Counted from the first letter of the stretch, positions 9,398 through 18,176 are shown. The stretch is DNA of 48,994 nucleotides from Bacteroidales bacterium (GCA_020026275.1 JAHHQQ010000017.1:1-48994), one strand, 5' to 3'. Notes: generated by a model not told the origin, from the letters alone. A program made the numbers and translations.

Positions 9398-10499
9398 CGC
9401 ACACCTCCTTGGCAAATGTTCCATCCACCGTCTCAAAATAAGCCCGGTCTTCCGTGATGGCATCGACAATGTTCGCCATCCTGACCTTGTTGCTGTCCGT
9501 AATGAAAATCTGTCCGAAATCCTGACCAGCCACCATTTCCAAAAGATAAGAAATCCGATTCATGTCCAGCTTGTCAAACACATCATCAAGCAGCAAAACA
9601 GGAGCAAAGCCATAAAATCGCTTCATAATCTCACACTGGGCAAATTTCAAGGACACCAGAAAAGACTTCTGCTGCCCTTGGGAACCGTACCGGCGGATCG
9701 GATAGCCGTCCATGTCAAAGAGCAGGTCATCGCGCTGGATACCGGCAGAGGTATAGTGCAACACCAGATCCTTCTTGCGGCAGGAAGCGAGCAGCGACTC
9801 CAGGGAGCCTTTCTGCAGATCCGATTCATACCGGATGGAGACTTCCTCCATTCCTCCGGACAACATATTGTAATAGCGGCCGGCCACTGGTCCGAGTTGG
9901 GAAGCGAAATCGCTTCTGAGCCGATAGATGTGGTCCGCAATAGCCGACATTCGAGAATCAAAGACGTCCAACAGGGCCTCATCCACCTTTTCCTGTTTCA
10001 GCATTTTGTTGCGCTGGGCCAGCAGCCTGTTGTACTGCTGCATGTCGGAAAGGTAGGTCCGGTCCATCTGGGAAAGGACAGAATTCATGAACCGTCTGCG
10101 TTCTTCCCCGGATTCACTGACTAAAGAAATATCAGCAGGAGAGACCATCACGACCGGAAATTGACCGATGTGCTCAGAAATCTTGTCATATGCCTTTTCG
10201 TCACGCTTCAAAGATTTTTTACCTGAACCTTCCACATGAAGGGACACACGAGTTCCCAGTCCATTTTCCAACCGATAAGTTCCGCCCAATGAAAAAAAAT
10301 CCGTGCCATAACGGAAATTGAACTTGTCAGAGGGAGAAAATGCGCTCTTGGTCATAGAAAGGTAATAAATGGCATCCAACAAATTCGTCTTCCCTTCCCC
10401 GTTGTTGCCAGAAATGCAATTTATATTAGGCGAAAATTCCAATTCTGCCGATTCTATATTCCTGAAATTGCAAACTGCTATCTTTTCCAACAATGCCAT
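9378..10499 (-). CDS. recF: DNA replication and repair protein RecF
   Basis: 373 residues, the usual RecF size. An SMC-like ATPase that binds gapped DNA and directs RecA loading with RecO and RecR. The Walker A GNNGEGKTN lies near residue 30, the ABC signature-like GSQGQQKSF near 295, and Walker B LLLDDVFDKLD near 325. The start ATG at 10499 gives MALLEKIAVCNFRNI, the standard beginning; the open frame continues 13 codons further without similarity. It is first in a probable operon recF-DUF721-pdxB-DUF4301, with a good promoter at 10597-10626. Confidence 0.97.
   Translation of the reverse strand: MALLEKIAVCNFRNIESAELEFSPNINCISGNNGEGKTNLLDAIYYLSMTKSAFSPSDKFNFRYGTDFFSLGGTYRLENGLGTRVSLHVEGSGKKSLKRDEKAYDKISEHIGQFPVVMVSPADISLVSESGEERRRFMNSVLSQMDRTYLSDMQQYNRLLAQRNKMLKQEKVDEALLDVFDSRMSAIADHIYRLRSDFASQLGPVAGRYYNMLSGGMEEVSIRYESDLQKGSLESLLASCRKKDLVLHYTSAGIQRDDLLFDMDGYPIRRYGSQGQQKSFLVSLKFAQCEIMKRFYGFAPVLLLDDVFDKLDMNRISYLLEMVAGQDFGQIFITDSNKVRMANIVDAITEDRAYFETVDGTFAKEVCDGVQKL
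9403..9410 (-). promoter_or_regulatory. Strong Shine-Dalgarno site inside recF
   Basis: The minus strand reads AAGGAGGT, fully complementary to the 16S anti-SD, with a five-base spacer to the DUF721 ATG at 9397. Such sites are rare in this window and this one fixes the DUF721 start. It lies inside the last codons of recF. Confidence 0.8.
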
Positions 10500-10596
10500 A
10501 TTACACATTCTCCATAAAAACAAGGCGGCTTCCGGCATTTCCGGCCTGCCCGGATTCCTCCTTCAGGGAATTCCTTTCATCCAAATTATATTTAGA

Positions 10597-10626
10597 CAAA
10601 TATAATAAAGAGAATAGAAACAACAA
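10597..10626 (-). promoter_or_regulatory. recF promoter
   Basis: On the minus strand TTG (10624-10626), a 19-base spacer, then TATATTTG (10597-10604): an exact Bacteroidetes housekeeping promoter. It would leave a leader of roughly 90 bases before recF. Confidence 0.75.
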
Positions 10627-10719
10627 GCATGGATCTCGGAATTGATTGCAAAAAGAAAGCCAACAGAACAAAAAGAGAATGTTTTTCCCCTTGCAGTATC
10701 GACCATATCTATTCCTCCC

Positions 10720-10732
10720 GGACAAATTGTCC
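10720..10732. promoter_or_regulatory. Palindrome upstream of the TPR gene promoter
   Basis: GGACAA-A-TTGTCC is a perfect 6-bp inverted repeat with a one-base centre, 18 bases before the -33 box of the plus-strand promoter, in the 342-base divergent gap between recF and the TPR gene. It could be an operator; nothing else in this gap looks like a gene. Confidence 0.35.
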
Positions 10733-10750
10733 CGACACATGCATTTAATA

Positions 10751-10781
10751 TTGTTTGATTATATATTTTATATTAAATTTG
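10751..10781 (+). promoter_or_regulatory. Promoter of the TPR-yebC unit
   Basis: TTG (10751-10753), a 20-base spacer, then TAAATTTG (10774-10781), about 60 bases before the TPR gene start. A good Bacteroidetes-type match. Confidence 0.7.
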
Positions 10782-10841
10782 CGAATTAATATCCAATCTG
10801 GAATTGGATAGGACGACAGAAATATAAATCAAAACATAATT

Positions 10842-11528
10842 ATGGCAAACAAAAATCTTACTGAACAAGAGAAACTCCAGCAGGAGGCTGTGGAAGAGAA
10901 AGTTTCTTCTGTTGAAAAATTCTTCAATGAGAACAAGAAGCTCATCTGGGGTGTTCTTATCGGAATTGCAGCCTGTGGCCTGATTGTACTGGCTATTGTC
11001 AAATTCTACGTGCAACCTGTAAAAACGGAAGCGAAACAGCAGATGTTTCCAGCAGAAGCCAACTTCCGTGCACAGAACTATGATCTCGCCCTCAATGGTG
11101 ACGGCAATGTTCTCGGTTTCGCCCAGATCATCAAAGAGTATGGCAACAAAGCAGGTTCTGTAGTCAATTTCTATGCAGGTGTCTGCGAATTGGAACTTGG
11201 CAACTTTGAGAACGCCATCAAATATCTCAACAAGTACAATGGAAAGGATGAGATTCTCAAAGCCCGTGCACTCAATTGCAAAGGAGACGCTTTTGTGGGT
11301 TTGGAAAAATATGCCGATGCCCTCTCATGCTTCGAGAAAGCAGCAGCACAGGCAGACAACATCTTTGCGGCAGCCTATCTGCTCAAAGCCGGTATCGTCT
11401 GCGAAGAAATGGGAGACAATGCGAAAGCACTCTCTTTCTACAAGCAGATCAAGAATGAATATCCTCAGTCAATGGAGGCTTATTCCATCGAAAAATACAT
11501 TTCAAGAATTGAAAACCAGGTAAAATAA
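10842..11528 (+). CDS. Membrane-anchored TPR protein
   Basis: 228 residues: a lysine/glutamate-rich N-terminal cytosolic stretch, one transmembrane segment at about 34-57, then tetratricopeptide repeats from about 85 to the end (for example the ANFRAQNYDLAL, ELGNFENAIKYLNKY and GLEKYADALSCFEKA helices). The layout resembles YfgM-like tetratricopeptide anchors, which associate with periplasmic chaperones and the translocon; that role is only inferred. It is followed six bases later by yebC and probably shares its transcript. Confidence 0.85.
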   Translation: MANKNLTEQEKLQQEAVEEKVSSVEKFFNENKKLIWGVLIGIAACGLIVLAIVKFYVQPVKTEAKQQMFPAEANFRAQNYDLALNGDGNVLGFAQIIKEYGNKAGSVVNFYAGVCELELGNFENAIKYLNKYNGKDEILKARALNCKGDAFVGLEKYADALSCFEKAAAQADNIFAAAYLLKAGIVCEEMGDNAKALSFYKQIKNEYPQSMEAYSIEKYISRIENQVK

Positions 11529-11534
11529 GACAAC

Positions 11535-12293
11535 ATGGGAAGAGCATTTGAGTTTAGGAAAGAAAGAAAAATGAAAAGATGGGGTCACATGGCCCGTGTC
11601 TTTACCAAACTGGGAAAAGAAATCACAATTGCTGTAAGACAAGGTGGCCCTGACGTAGTCGGCAATCCAAGGCTTAGAGCATTGTTGGCAGAAGCCAGAA
11701 ATGAAAATATGCCTAAGGAGAATGTCGAGAGAGCCATCAAGAAGGCTACCGAAAAGAACTTGGGCGATTACAAAGAAGTGGTATTCGAAGGATTTGGTCC
11801 TCATGGTGTCGCTTATCTGGTGGAAACTGCCACTGACAACAATACCCGTACGGTTGCCAACGTCCGCAGTTACTTCACGAAATGTGGAGGTACTCTTGGG
11901 ACCAGCGGCAGTGTCAGCTTCATGTTCGACCACAAATGCGTATTCCGTCTCAAAGAAGATCCAGCCAAGCCTATTGATTTGGACACCCTCGAATTGGAAT
12001 TGATTGATCTAGGAGTAGAGGAAGTCTTTTCAGAGGAGGTAGAGAACGAAGATGGAGATGTACATACAGAAATCGCCATCTATGGAGCATTCGAGGCTTA
12101 CGGTGAAGTTCAGAAATACATCGAGGACAACGGCTATGAACTTGTTTCCGGCGGTTTCGACAGAATCCCTAACGTTGACCTCAAAGAAGTGGAGCCAGAG
12201 CAGAGAGCCACTCTCGAGAAACTGACCAACCTCTTGGAAGACGACGAAGATGTCACCAATGTCTACTCAACATTGGCACCGGCAGAAGAATAA
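11535..12293 (+). CDS. yebC: YebC/PmpR family protein
   Basis: 252 residues, standard for the family. Contains the N-terminal basic MGRAFEFRKERKMKRWGHMARVF start, the conserved RLRALLAEARNENMPKENVERAIKKA helix region (about 48-75), and the GPHGVAYLVETATDN core. The family includes transcriptional regulators and factors that relieve ribosome stalling at proline runs; which applies here cannot be read. A strong terminator follows at 12316-12354. Confidence 0.95.
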   Translation: MGRAFEFRKERKMKRWGHMARVFTKLGKEITIAVRQGGPDVVGNPRLRALLAEARNENMPKENVERAIKKATEKNLGDYKEVVFEGFGPHGVAYLVETATDNNTRTVANVRSYFTKCGGTLGTSGSVSFMFDHKCVFRLKEDPAKPIDLDTLELELIDLGVEEVFSEEVENEDGDVHTEIAIYGAFEAYGEVQKYIEDNGYELVSGGFDRIPNVDLKEVEPEQRATLEKLTNLLEDDEDVTNVYSTLAPAEE

Positions 12294-12315
12294 TCATATC
12301 CTGCAGCAATATCTC

Positions 12316-12354
12316 AGAAGAAGCAGCACGTTTTGTGCTGCTTCTTCTGTTTTT
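12316..12354 (+). terminator. Rho-independent terminator after yebC
   Basis: A perfect 14-bp stem (AGAAGAAGCAGCAC pairing with GTGCTGCTTCTTCT), a five-base loop and a following GTTTTT, beginning 23 bases after the yebC stop. Confidence 0.93.
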
Positions 12355-12371
12355 AATGCAACAGCATTCAA

Positions 12372-12402
12372 TTTGCATAGATTATTGATTTTTGTATATT
12401 TG
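12372..12402 (+). promoter_or_regulatory. Promoter of the decarboxylase operon
   Basis: TTTG (12372-12375), exactly 19 bases, TATATTTG (12395-12402): a full consensus Bacteroidetes promoter. It leaves a leader of about 105 bases before mmdA. Confidence 0.85.
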
Positions 12403-12514
12403 CAGGTTGGTCGCTTCATATGCAACAGTGCGCATTGGAAAGACAGGCTTGCTTCTCCACCCCAACCGGAGACAAGCAGAAACATTTTGGAAATAACAAT
12501 ATAATATATTGAAA

Positions 12515-14077
12515 ATGAGTATTCAGACTGAGAACATCAGCAAACTGGTGGAACGCAGGAACAATGCAAAAATGGGCGGTGGCCAAAAAAGGATTGACGC
12601 CCAGCACGAGAAAGGAAAATATACCGCAAGAGAACGGATTGCCATGCTTCTGGACAAAGGCAGTTTTGAAGAATATGACATGTTCGTACAACATCGCTGC
12701 ACCAACTTCGGGATGGAAAAGAGTCATTATGACGGAGATGGTGTCGTGACAGGTTGCGGAACCATCAACGGTCGTCTCGTCTATATCTATGCACAAGACT
12801 TCACCGTCTCCGGGGGCTCCCTATCCATCACCATGGCACAGAAAATATGCAAAGTGATGGACATGGCCATCCAGAACGGCGCACCTTGCATCGGGCTGAA
12901 CGATTCCGGCGGAGCCCGTATCCAGGAAGGAATCGATGCACTCGCCGGCTACGGTGAGCTGTTCGAGCGGAACATCCTCGCCTCTGGTGTCATTCCTCAG
13001 ATTTCTGGCATTTTCGGCCCATGTGCCGGCGGTGCAGTCTATTCCCCTGCCCTGACCGACTTCACCCTCATGGTCAAGAACACCTCCTATATGTTCCTGA
13101 CAGGACCGGCAGTCGTGAAGAGCGTGACCGGAGAACAAGTGACCCAAGAAGAACTCGGTGGAGCAAGTGTCCATGCATCCAAGAGCGGTGTGGCCCATTT
13201 CGCCGCTGATACGGAAGAAGACGGTATCCTCAAAATCAAGACCCTGCTCAGCTTCCTGCCACAAAACAATCTGGAAGAAGCACCAAAGGTGCCTACTGAA
13301 GATTCAGTCAGCCGTGTGGATGATCTTCTCAATGAAATCATTCCAGACAACCCGAACAAGCCTTATGACATGTACTATATTATAAGGAGTATCGTGGACG
13401 ACCACAACTTCTTTGAAGTACATCAAGATTACGCCAAGAACATCATCGTGGGCTTTGCCCACATGAACGGAAGAAGCGTCGGAATTGTCGCCAACCAACC
13501 TAAGATTCTGGCTGGTGTGTTAGACATCAATGCCTCTCGCAAAGCGGCAAGATTCGTCCGCTTCTGCGATGCCTTCAATATTCCCCTGGTCACCTTGGTC
13601 GATGTACCGGGCTTCCTCTGTGGAACCCAACAAGAATACGGCGCCATCATCGTAAACGGAGCCAAGCTCCTATATGCCTATGGAGAAGCAACGGTGCCAA
13701 AGGTAACTGTAACGCTCAGGAAATCTTACGGTGGAGCCCATATCGTCATGAGCTGCAAGCAGTTGCGTGGCGACATCAATTACGCATGGCCATCTGCCAA
13801 CATTGCGGTGATGGGTGCGGACGGTGCGGTCAACGTGCTCTATTCCAAGGACATGAAAACGGCTGAAGAACCGGAGGAGAAGAAGCGGATCTTTGAAGAG
13901 AAGAAGAAAGAATACGACGACCTCTTCAGCAATCCATACCAGGCGGCCCAGAAAGGCTACATCGACGATGTCATCGAGCCGAGAAATACCCGCTTCCGTG
14001 TTATCCGCGCTCTTGAACAACTCCAAGGCAAACGCCAAGAAATTCCTGCCAAGAAGCACGACAACCTTCCATTATAA
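12515..14077 (+). CDS. mmdA: Methylmalonyl-CoA decarboxylase alpha (carboxyltransferase) subunit
   Basis: 520 residues of the biotin-dependent acyl-CoA carboxyltransferase family: two crotonase-like halves, with acyl-CoA site glycines in GGARIQEGIDALAGYGE (N half) and GGAHIVMSCKQLRGDINYAWP (C half). It moves the carboxyl group of methylmalonyl-CoA (or a related acyl-CoA) to carrier biotin. The three downstream genes are the Na+-pump subunits rather than a biotin carboxylase, so decarboxylation coupled to Na+ export is favoured over propionyl-CoA carboxylase. The start is ATG 12515 (MSIQTEN); the two codons before it begin at a TTG. Confidence 0.93.
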   Translation: MSIQTENISKLVERRNNAKMGGGQKRIDAQHEKGKYTARERIAMLLDKGSFEEYDMFVQHRCTNFGMEKSHYDGDGVVTGCGTINGRLVYIYAQDFTVSGGSLSITMAQKICKVMDMAIQNGAPCIGLNDSGGARIQEGIDALAGYGELFERNILASGVIPQISGIFGPCAGGAVYSPALTDFTLMVKNTSYMFLTGPAVVKSVTGEQVTQEELGGASVHASKSGVAHFAADTEEDGILKIKTLLSFLPQNNLEEAPKVPTEDSVSRVDDLLNEIIPDNPNKPYDMYYIIRSIVDDHNFFEVHQDYAKNIIVGFAHMNGRSVGIVANQPKILAGVLDINASRKAARFVRFCDAFNIPLVTLVDVPGFLCGTQQEYGAIIVNGAKLLYAYGEATVPKVTVTLRKSYGGAHIVMSCKQLRGDINYAWPSANIAVMGADGAVNVLYSKDMKTAEEPEEKKRIFEEKKKEYDDLFSNPYQAAQKGYIDDVIEPRNTRFRVIRALEQLQGKRQEIPAKKHDNLPL

Positions 14078-14115
14078 TCCTCATCCGGTGACAATGGAAC
14101 AAATCCTTATCAGAC

Positions 14116-15045
14116 ATGCAGTTTAAAAAATTCATAATCATTCCACTCTCCGCTCTCTTTCTGGCTCTGCCCCAGATGAAGGCCCAGAATGTCACGGACC
14201 TCATCATTTCTGAAGTTGCGGCCGATGGAGATGCCAATGGAATTGTCGATGACTACGGGAACAGACACGGCTGGATTGAACTTTTCAACAACTCTCAAGG
14301 AACGGTCAATTATGGAGGATGCTTCCTTTCCGATGACCGGAGTCAACTGAAAAAGACCATCATCCCCAAGTCAGACAGAAGGACCCGGCTCGGTCCCAGA
14401 CAGGCCGTCCTCTTCCATACAAGTGGAAAAAGCAGCCAGGGCACCTACTATACAGACTTTACCGTCCAGCCAGGAAAGACCATCTACCTGACCAGCAACG
14501 ACGGAAGAACCATCATTGATTCTCTCCATATTCCCTCCAACCTGCCAATTGGGAAAAGTGTCAGCAAAATGGCACTGGACGAAAAACAGATGGATTGGCA
14601 ACCTCTAGAAGAATTCACCAACCCGACACCTGGTACACCCAACGGAATTGGTTCTGAAGAATCCAACAGCCAGAAGATGGCGAGACAGGACCCTTATGGA
14701 GTCATCCTATCCATCGTATCGGTTACGGTGGTCTTCACTTCCCTCATTATCCTGTGGATTCTGTTCAGCACCCTCTTCACTGAAAAAAGGAAGAAGGAAA
14801 ACAAGAAAGCCGGCAGAAAAGTTTCGACAGACACCATGACTGAAGAAATTGCGGTTGCCATCGGAATGGCCATAGATGAAGAATTGAATGGAGAAACCTA
14901 TGCAGCCATCGGAATGGCTCTCCACCAATATCTGGACGAGACAATCCACGACCAGGAAAGTTTTGTCATCACCATCCGGCCATCCGACAATAGCAGCTGG
15001 ACTGACAAGACCTTGAACTTCCGCAAACATCCCAACAAAAAATAA
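14116..15045 (+). CDS. OadG-type decarboxylase subunit with lamin-tail domain
   Basis: 309 residues, much longer than the roughly 80-residue OadG/MmdD subunit. In order: a signal peptide (about 1-23), an extracytoplasmic lamin-tail-like beta domain (about 25-165, with DLIISEVAADGDANG, WIELFNNS and NPTPGTPNG), a transmembrane helix at about 195-221, then a charged cytoplasmic tail resembling OadG. OadG subunits assemble the complex and contact the biotin carrier. The role of the exported domain is unknown. It lies between the alpha and carrier genes with gaps of 38 and 17 bases. The overall call is firm from context; the domain boundaries are approximate. Confidence 0.85.
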   Translation: MQFKKFIIIPLSALFLALPQMKAQNVTDLIISEVAADGDANGIVDDYGNRHGWIELFNNSQGTVNYGGCFLSDDRSQLKKTIIPKSDRRTRLGPRQAVLFHTSGKSSQGTYYTDFTVQPGKTIYLTSNDGRTIIDSLHIPSNLPIGKSVSKMALDEKQMDWQPLEEFTNPTPGTPNGIGSEESNSQKMARQDPYGVILSIVSVTVVFTSLIILWILFSTLFTEKRKKENKKAGRKVSTDTMTEEIAVAIGMAIDEELNGETYAAIGMALHQYLDETIHDQESFVITIRPSDNSSWTDKTLNFRKHPNKK

Positions 15046-15062
15046 TCTGAAAAAAAAATATC

Positions 15063-15518
15063 ATGAAAGAATATAAATACAAAATCAATGGCACAGAATA
15101 CAATGTAGCCATCCATTCAGTAGAAGGCAATATCGCTCAGGTCAGCGTCAATGGAAAATCCTATCAGGTAGAGATGGAAAACACCACTCCGTCCACACAG
15201 GCCGTTGCCGCTCCAGCTCCAATTATCCAGCCGGCACCCATTGCAGCCGCCCCCGTGGTCGCGGCACCGGCACCTCAGCCTAAAGTTACACCGGCATCCG
15301 GTACAGGTACCGCCATCAACTCTCCACTTCCCGGTGTCATCATCGAAGTGAGTGTCAAAGAAGGACAAAATGTCAAGGCCGGCGAGAAAGTAGCCGTCCT
15401 GGAAGCCATGAAGATGGAAAATGAGATTCAAGCCGATAAAGACGGAATCATCACCAAGATTCACGTGAACAAAGGAGATTCTGTTCTGGAAGGGGCTCCT
15501 GTCGTGACCATCGCCTAA
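15063..15518 (+). CDS. mmdC: Biotin carrier protein of the Na+-pumping decarboxylase
   Basis: 151 residues. A small N-terminal domain (1-40), an Ala/Pro-rich flexible hinge (about 42-78), and a biotinyl domain with the EAMKM motif at 114-118, making Lys117 the biotinylation site. It shuttles carboxyl groups from the alpha subunit to the membrane beta subunit. It lies 17 bases after the OadG-type gene and 18 before the beta subunit. Confidence 0.95.
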   Translation: MKEYKYKINGTEYNVAIHSVEGNIAQVSVNGKSYQVEMENTTPSTQAVAAPAPIIQPAPIAAAPVVAAPAPQPKVTPASGTGTAINSPLPGVIIEVSVKEGQNVKAGEKVAVLEAMKMENEIQADKDGIITKIHVNKGDSVLEGAPVVTIA

Positions 15519-15536
15519 CTTGAAAAAAAGAACTGA

Positions 15537-16679
15537 ATGCAACAGATTATCGATAGTTTGCAGCAATTCTGGCAATATACCGGCTTCGCCAACTGCACTT
15601 GGGCGAACATCATCATGATTGCCATCGGAATTGCTTTCATTTCCGTAGCCATTGTCAAGGAATGGGAACCGCTTCTGCTGGTCCCCATCGGATTCGGTAT
15701 GGTCATCGGCAATATCCCCATGTTCCCCGGCCTCAACGTCGGCATATATGAAGACGGTTCCGTTCTGAATATCTTGTATCAAGGAGTCAGACAAGGATGG
15801 TATCCCCCATTGATTTTTCTCGGCATCGGTGCAATGACCGACTTCTCCGCCCTGATTTCCCAACCTCGGCTCATCCTCATCGGAGCAGCCGCCCAGATGG
15901 GAATCTTCGGCGCCTATCTTCTGGCCCTTGCCATGGGATTCGCCCCCAATGAAGCGGGAGCGATCGGCATCATCGGAGGTGCAGACGGTCCGACCGCCAT
16001 CTTCCTTTCTTCCAAACTGGCACCGGACCTCATGGGAGCAATTGCCGTATCTGCCTATTCCTATATGGCTCTGGTCCCAGTCATCCAGAAACCGATCATG
16101 CTGGCCCTGACCACCAAAAAAGAAAGACTGATCAGAATGCCGTCACCAAGACAGGTCAGCAAGAAAGAGAAAATTCTCTTCCCTATTGTCGGCTTCCTCA
16201 CGACTGCATTCATTGTTCCGTCAGGACTGCCCCTGCTGGGTATGCTGTTCTTCGGCAACCTGCTGAAAGAATGTGGTGTCACCCGCCGACTTGCAGAAAC
16301 AGCCAGAGGACCGCTCATTGATGTGGTGACCACTCTCATCGGCCTCACCGTAGGCTGTTCTACACAGGCAGACAAGTTCCTGACCAGCAACTCCCTGAAG
16401 ATTTTCGGACTGGGACTCCTTTCTTTCATCATTGCCACTGTATGCGGTGTCCTCTTCGTCAAATTCATGAACCTGTTCCTGAAGGATGGCAAAAAGATCA
16501 ATCCGCTCATCGGCAATGCCGGTGTATCCGCCGTTCCAGATTCTGCAAGAGTATCAGAAGTAGTTGGAAGAGAATCGGATCCGACCAACCATCTGCTCAT
16601 GCATGCCATGGGACCGAATGTCGCAGGTGTCATCGGCTCGGCAGTAGCGGCAGGTATCCTGCTCAGCTTTCTGGGCTGA
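15537..16679 (+). CDS. mmdB: Na+-translocating decarboxylase beta subunit
   Basis: 380 residues, highly hydrophobic, OadB/MmdB family. It decarboxylates carboxybiotin and exports Na+. The family signature GGADGPTAIFLSS near residue 150 supplies the Asp of the Na+ path, and the conserved GLTVGCSTQADKFL and HAMGPNVAGVIGSAVAAG segments are present towards the C terminus. It is last in the four-gene operon; the hairpin at 16721-16768 follows. Confidence 0.95.
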   Translation: MQQIIDSLQQFWQYTGFANCTWANIIMIAIGIAFISVAIVKEWEPLLLVPIGFGMVIGNIPMFPGLNVGIYEDGSVLNILYQGVRQGWYPPLIFLGIGAMTDFSALISQPRLILIGAAAQMGIFGAYLLALAMGFAPNEAGAIGIIGGADGPTAIFLSSKLAPDLMGAIAVSAYSYMALVPVIQKPIMLALTTKKERLIRMPSPRQVSKKEKILFPIVGFLTTAFIVPSGLPLLGMLFFGNLLKECGVTRRLAETARGPLIDVVTTLIGLTVGCSTQADKFLTSNSLKIFGLGLLSFIIATVCGVLFVKFMNLFLKDGKKINPLIGNAGVSAVPDSARVSEVVGRESDPTNHLLMHAMGPNVAGVIGSAVAAGILLSFLG

Positions 16680-16720
16680 TTACCTTCACAGGCTCTGACA
16701 AGGAGCCATGCTCCGTGAAA

Positions 16721-16768
16721 ACAATTTGGGCCACTCTCCTCCAAAAAGGAATGGGTGGCCCAAATTGT
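16721..16768. terminator. Hairpin between convergent genes
   Basis: A perfect 14-bp inverted repeat (ACAATTTGGGCCAC at 16721-16734, its complement at 16755-16768) with a 20-base loop, lying between mmdB and the convergent small gene and touching the latter's stop codon. On the minus strand it is followed by TTGTTTTC. It probably serves both directions, though neither T tract is strong. Confidence 0.65.
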
Positions 16769-17256
16769 CATTTACGGTTACCGTAGTCATTCAACATATG
16801 GAGATAAGGTTTCATGGCTTTGGTCAATTCTTTGCTTACCAGATTGTTGATGTAGTCCACTTCCTCTGGATTATCCTGAATGAAGCGATCCACCAGAACA
16901 TCGTAACGGACCTTGGCATTTTTCTCACATTCTTCAAACCGAGCCTTTCCTGCTTCGATGTTCTCTTCCGTCAGCTCTGCATACTCTCTATAAAAAGGGA
17001 AAAGCTCCTCTTTGAGTATCTGTCGGAACTCTCCCAGAAAACACTCCAACGGATCGGCAGGCTCCGGGGAAGGATCTCTTTCAATATAAACCGTATCATG
17101 GACCACTTTTGTCACATACACCGTATCCACCTGCATGATTTCCATCATCGTGCCAGCTGGTTGAAGGGAGCGCTTCGCATCCCTTACAAGCACAAACGCG
17201 GACATGACAATGGCCCAAAGCACAAGAATGATGTAGAAAATGTTAATCTTTTTCAT
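16768..17256 (-). CDS. Small membrane-anchored hypothetical protein
   Basis: 162 residues. The N-terminal segment (about 5-24) is a signal anchor; it is followed by a short beta-rich linker with repeated DTVYVT/DTVYIE words, then a charged helical domain (about 70-155). I recognise no family. The gene is alone on the minus strand between two bioenergetic operons, convergent with mmdB and divergent from the V-ATPase operon. Confidence 0.7.
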   Translation of the reverse strand: MKKINIFYIILVLWAIVMSAFVLVRDAKRSLQPAGTMMEIMQVDTVYVTKVVHDTVYIERDPSPEPADPLECFLGEFRQILKEELFPFYREYAELTEENIEAGKARFEECEKNAKVRYDVLVDRFIQDNPEEVDYINNLVSKELTKAMKPYLHMLNDYGNRK

Positions 17257-17437
17257 AGTAATTCAAGTTTTATTCTGTCATTCAGACAAAATCATTCCAC
17301 ATTCAGGAAAACTGGCTTCCTTTTTGTATCTTGCTTTCAAGATGAAATCTTGAACAACATCACTATGTAAAATTAATAACATTTTTGTTCAAAAAAGAAT
17401 TAATTTGCATAAAGCGACAGTATCGAACAATATTTCA

Positions 17438-17467
17438 TTGTATAGAATTAAATTTTTTGTACATTTA
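17438..17467 (+). promoter_or_regulatory. Candidate V-ATPase operon promoter
   Basis: TTG (17438-17440), 19 bases, TACATTTA (17460-17467), seven of eight matches to TAnnTTTG. The 302-base gap 17257-17558 holds no gene. Besides this promoter it contains ATCTTG/CAAGAT/ATCTTG repeats (17328-17352) and a small hairpin, TCGTAA-ACACCG-TTACGA, at 17488-17505 in the predicted 85-base leader. Confidence 0.55.
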
Positions 17468-17558
17468 AGAAATAATATTGTCACACCTCGTAAACACCGT
17501 TACGAAAAATCAAGGCGTGCATATCAATATTTACCATTGTACACTATAAACTGAAAAT

Positions 17559-18167
17559 ATGCAGAACAAATTGCAAGAACTGACAGACAAACTTTACAAT
17601 GAGGGCCTGTCAAAAGGAAAAGAAGAGGGAGAAGCAATCCTCGCCAAGTCAAAAAAAGAAGCGGAAGAGATGCTTGCCCAGGCACGCAAGGAAGCGGAGC
17701 AGATCAAGGCGCAGGCACGCAAAGAAGCTGAAGATTTCAAGACCAAGGTGGAGAGCGATCTGAAGATGGCCTCTGCACAGACATTGCAGGCTACCAAGAA
17801 AGATCTCGAGGACCTGGTCGTCAGCAAAGTATCTGACCTTGAAGTCTCCAAGACAATGAGTTCAGCTGACTTCATCAAGGAAATCATTACGGAAGTGGCC
17901 CGCAAGTTCAACGCAGAAGAATCCACAGACCTGCATCTCATTCTTCCGGAGAAGCTCCAGAAGGAACTGGAACCGTTCCTGAAAAATGAACTGGGCAATA
18001 TTCTGGGAGCCGGAATCACCGCTTCATTCACTAAAAAGATTTCTGGTGGCTTCACCATCGGTCCAAAAGACGGGAGCTACTACATCAGCCTGACTGATGA
18101 TACGTTCAAGTCACTCATTTCTGAATATATGAGACCTGCCACCAAGAAACTTCTTTTCGAAGAATAA
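17559..18167 (+). CDS. atpE: V/A-type ATPase subunit E
   Basis: 202 residues: a long Lys/Glu/Ala-rich helix (about 10-90), as expected for the peripheral stalk, and a C-terminal globular domain with the ILGAGITASF and ISGGFTIGPKDGSYYI strands. Subunit E forms the stator linking the catalytic head to the membrane part. First gene of a seven-gene operon, followed after nine bases by the DUF2764 gene. Confidence 0.93.
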   Translation: MQNKLQELTDKLYNEGLSKGKEEGEAILAKSKKEAEEMLAQARKEAEQIKAQARKEAEDFKTKVESDLKMASAQTLQATKKDLEDLVVSKVSDLEVSKTMSSADFIKEIITEVARKFNAEESTDLHLILPEKLQKELEPFLKNELGNILGAGITASFTKKISGGFTIGPKDGSYYISLTDDTFKSLISEYMRPATKKLLFEE

Positions 18168-18176
18168 CCATTCCAA

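Noticed and set aside
12515..14077. Propionyl-CoA carboxylase beta subunit
   Set aside because: The protein family fits equally, but no biotin carboxylase gene is present and Na+-pump subunits follow.
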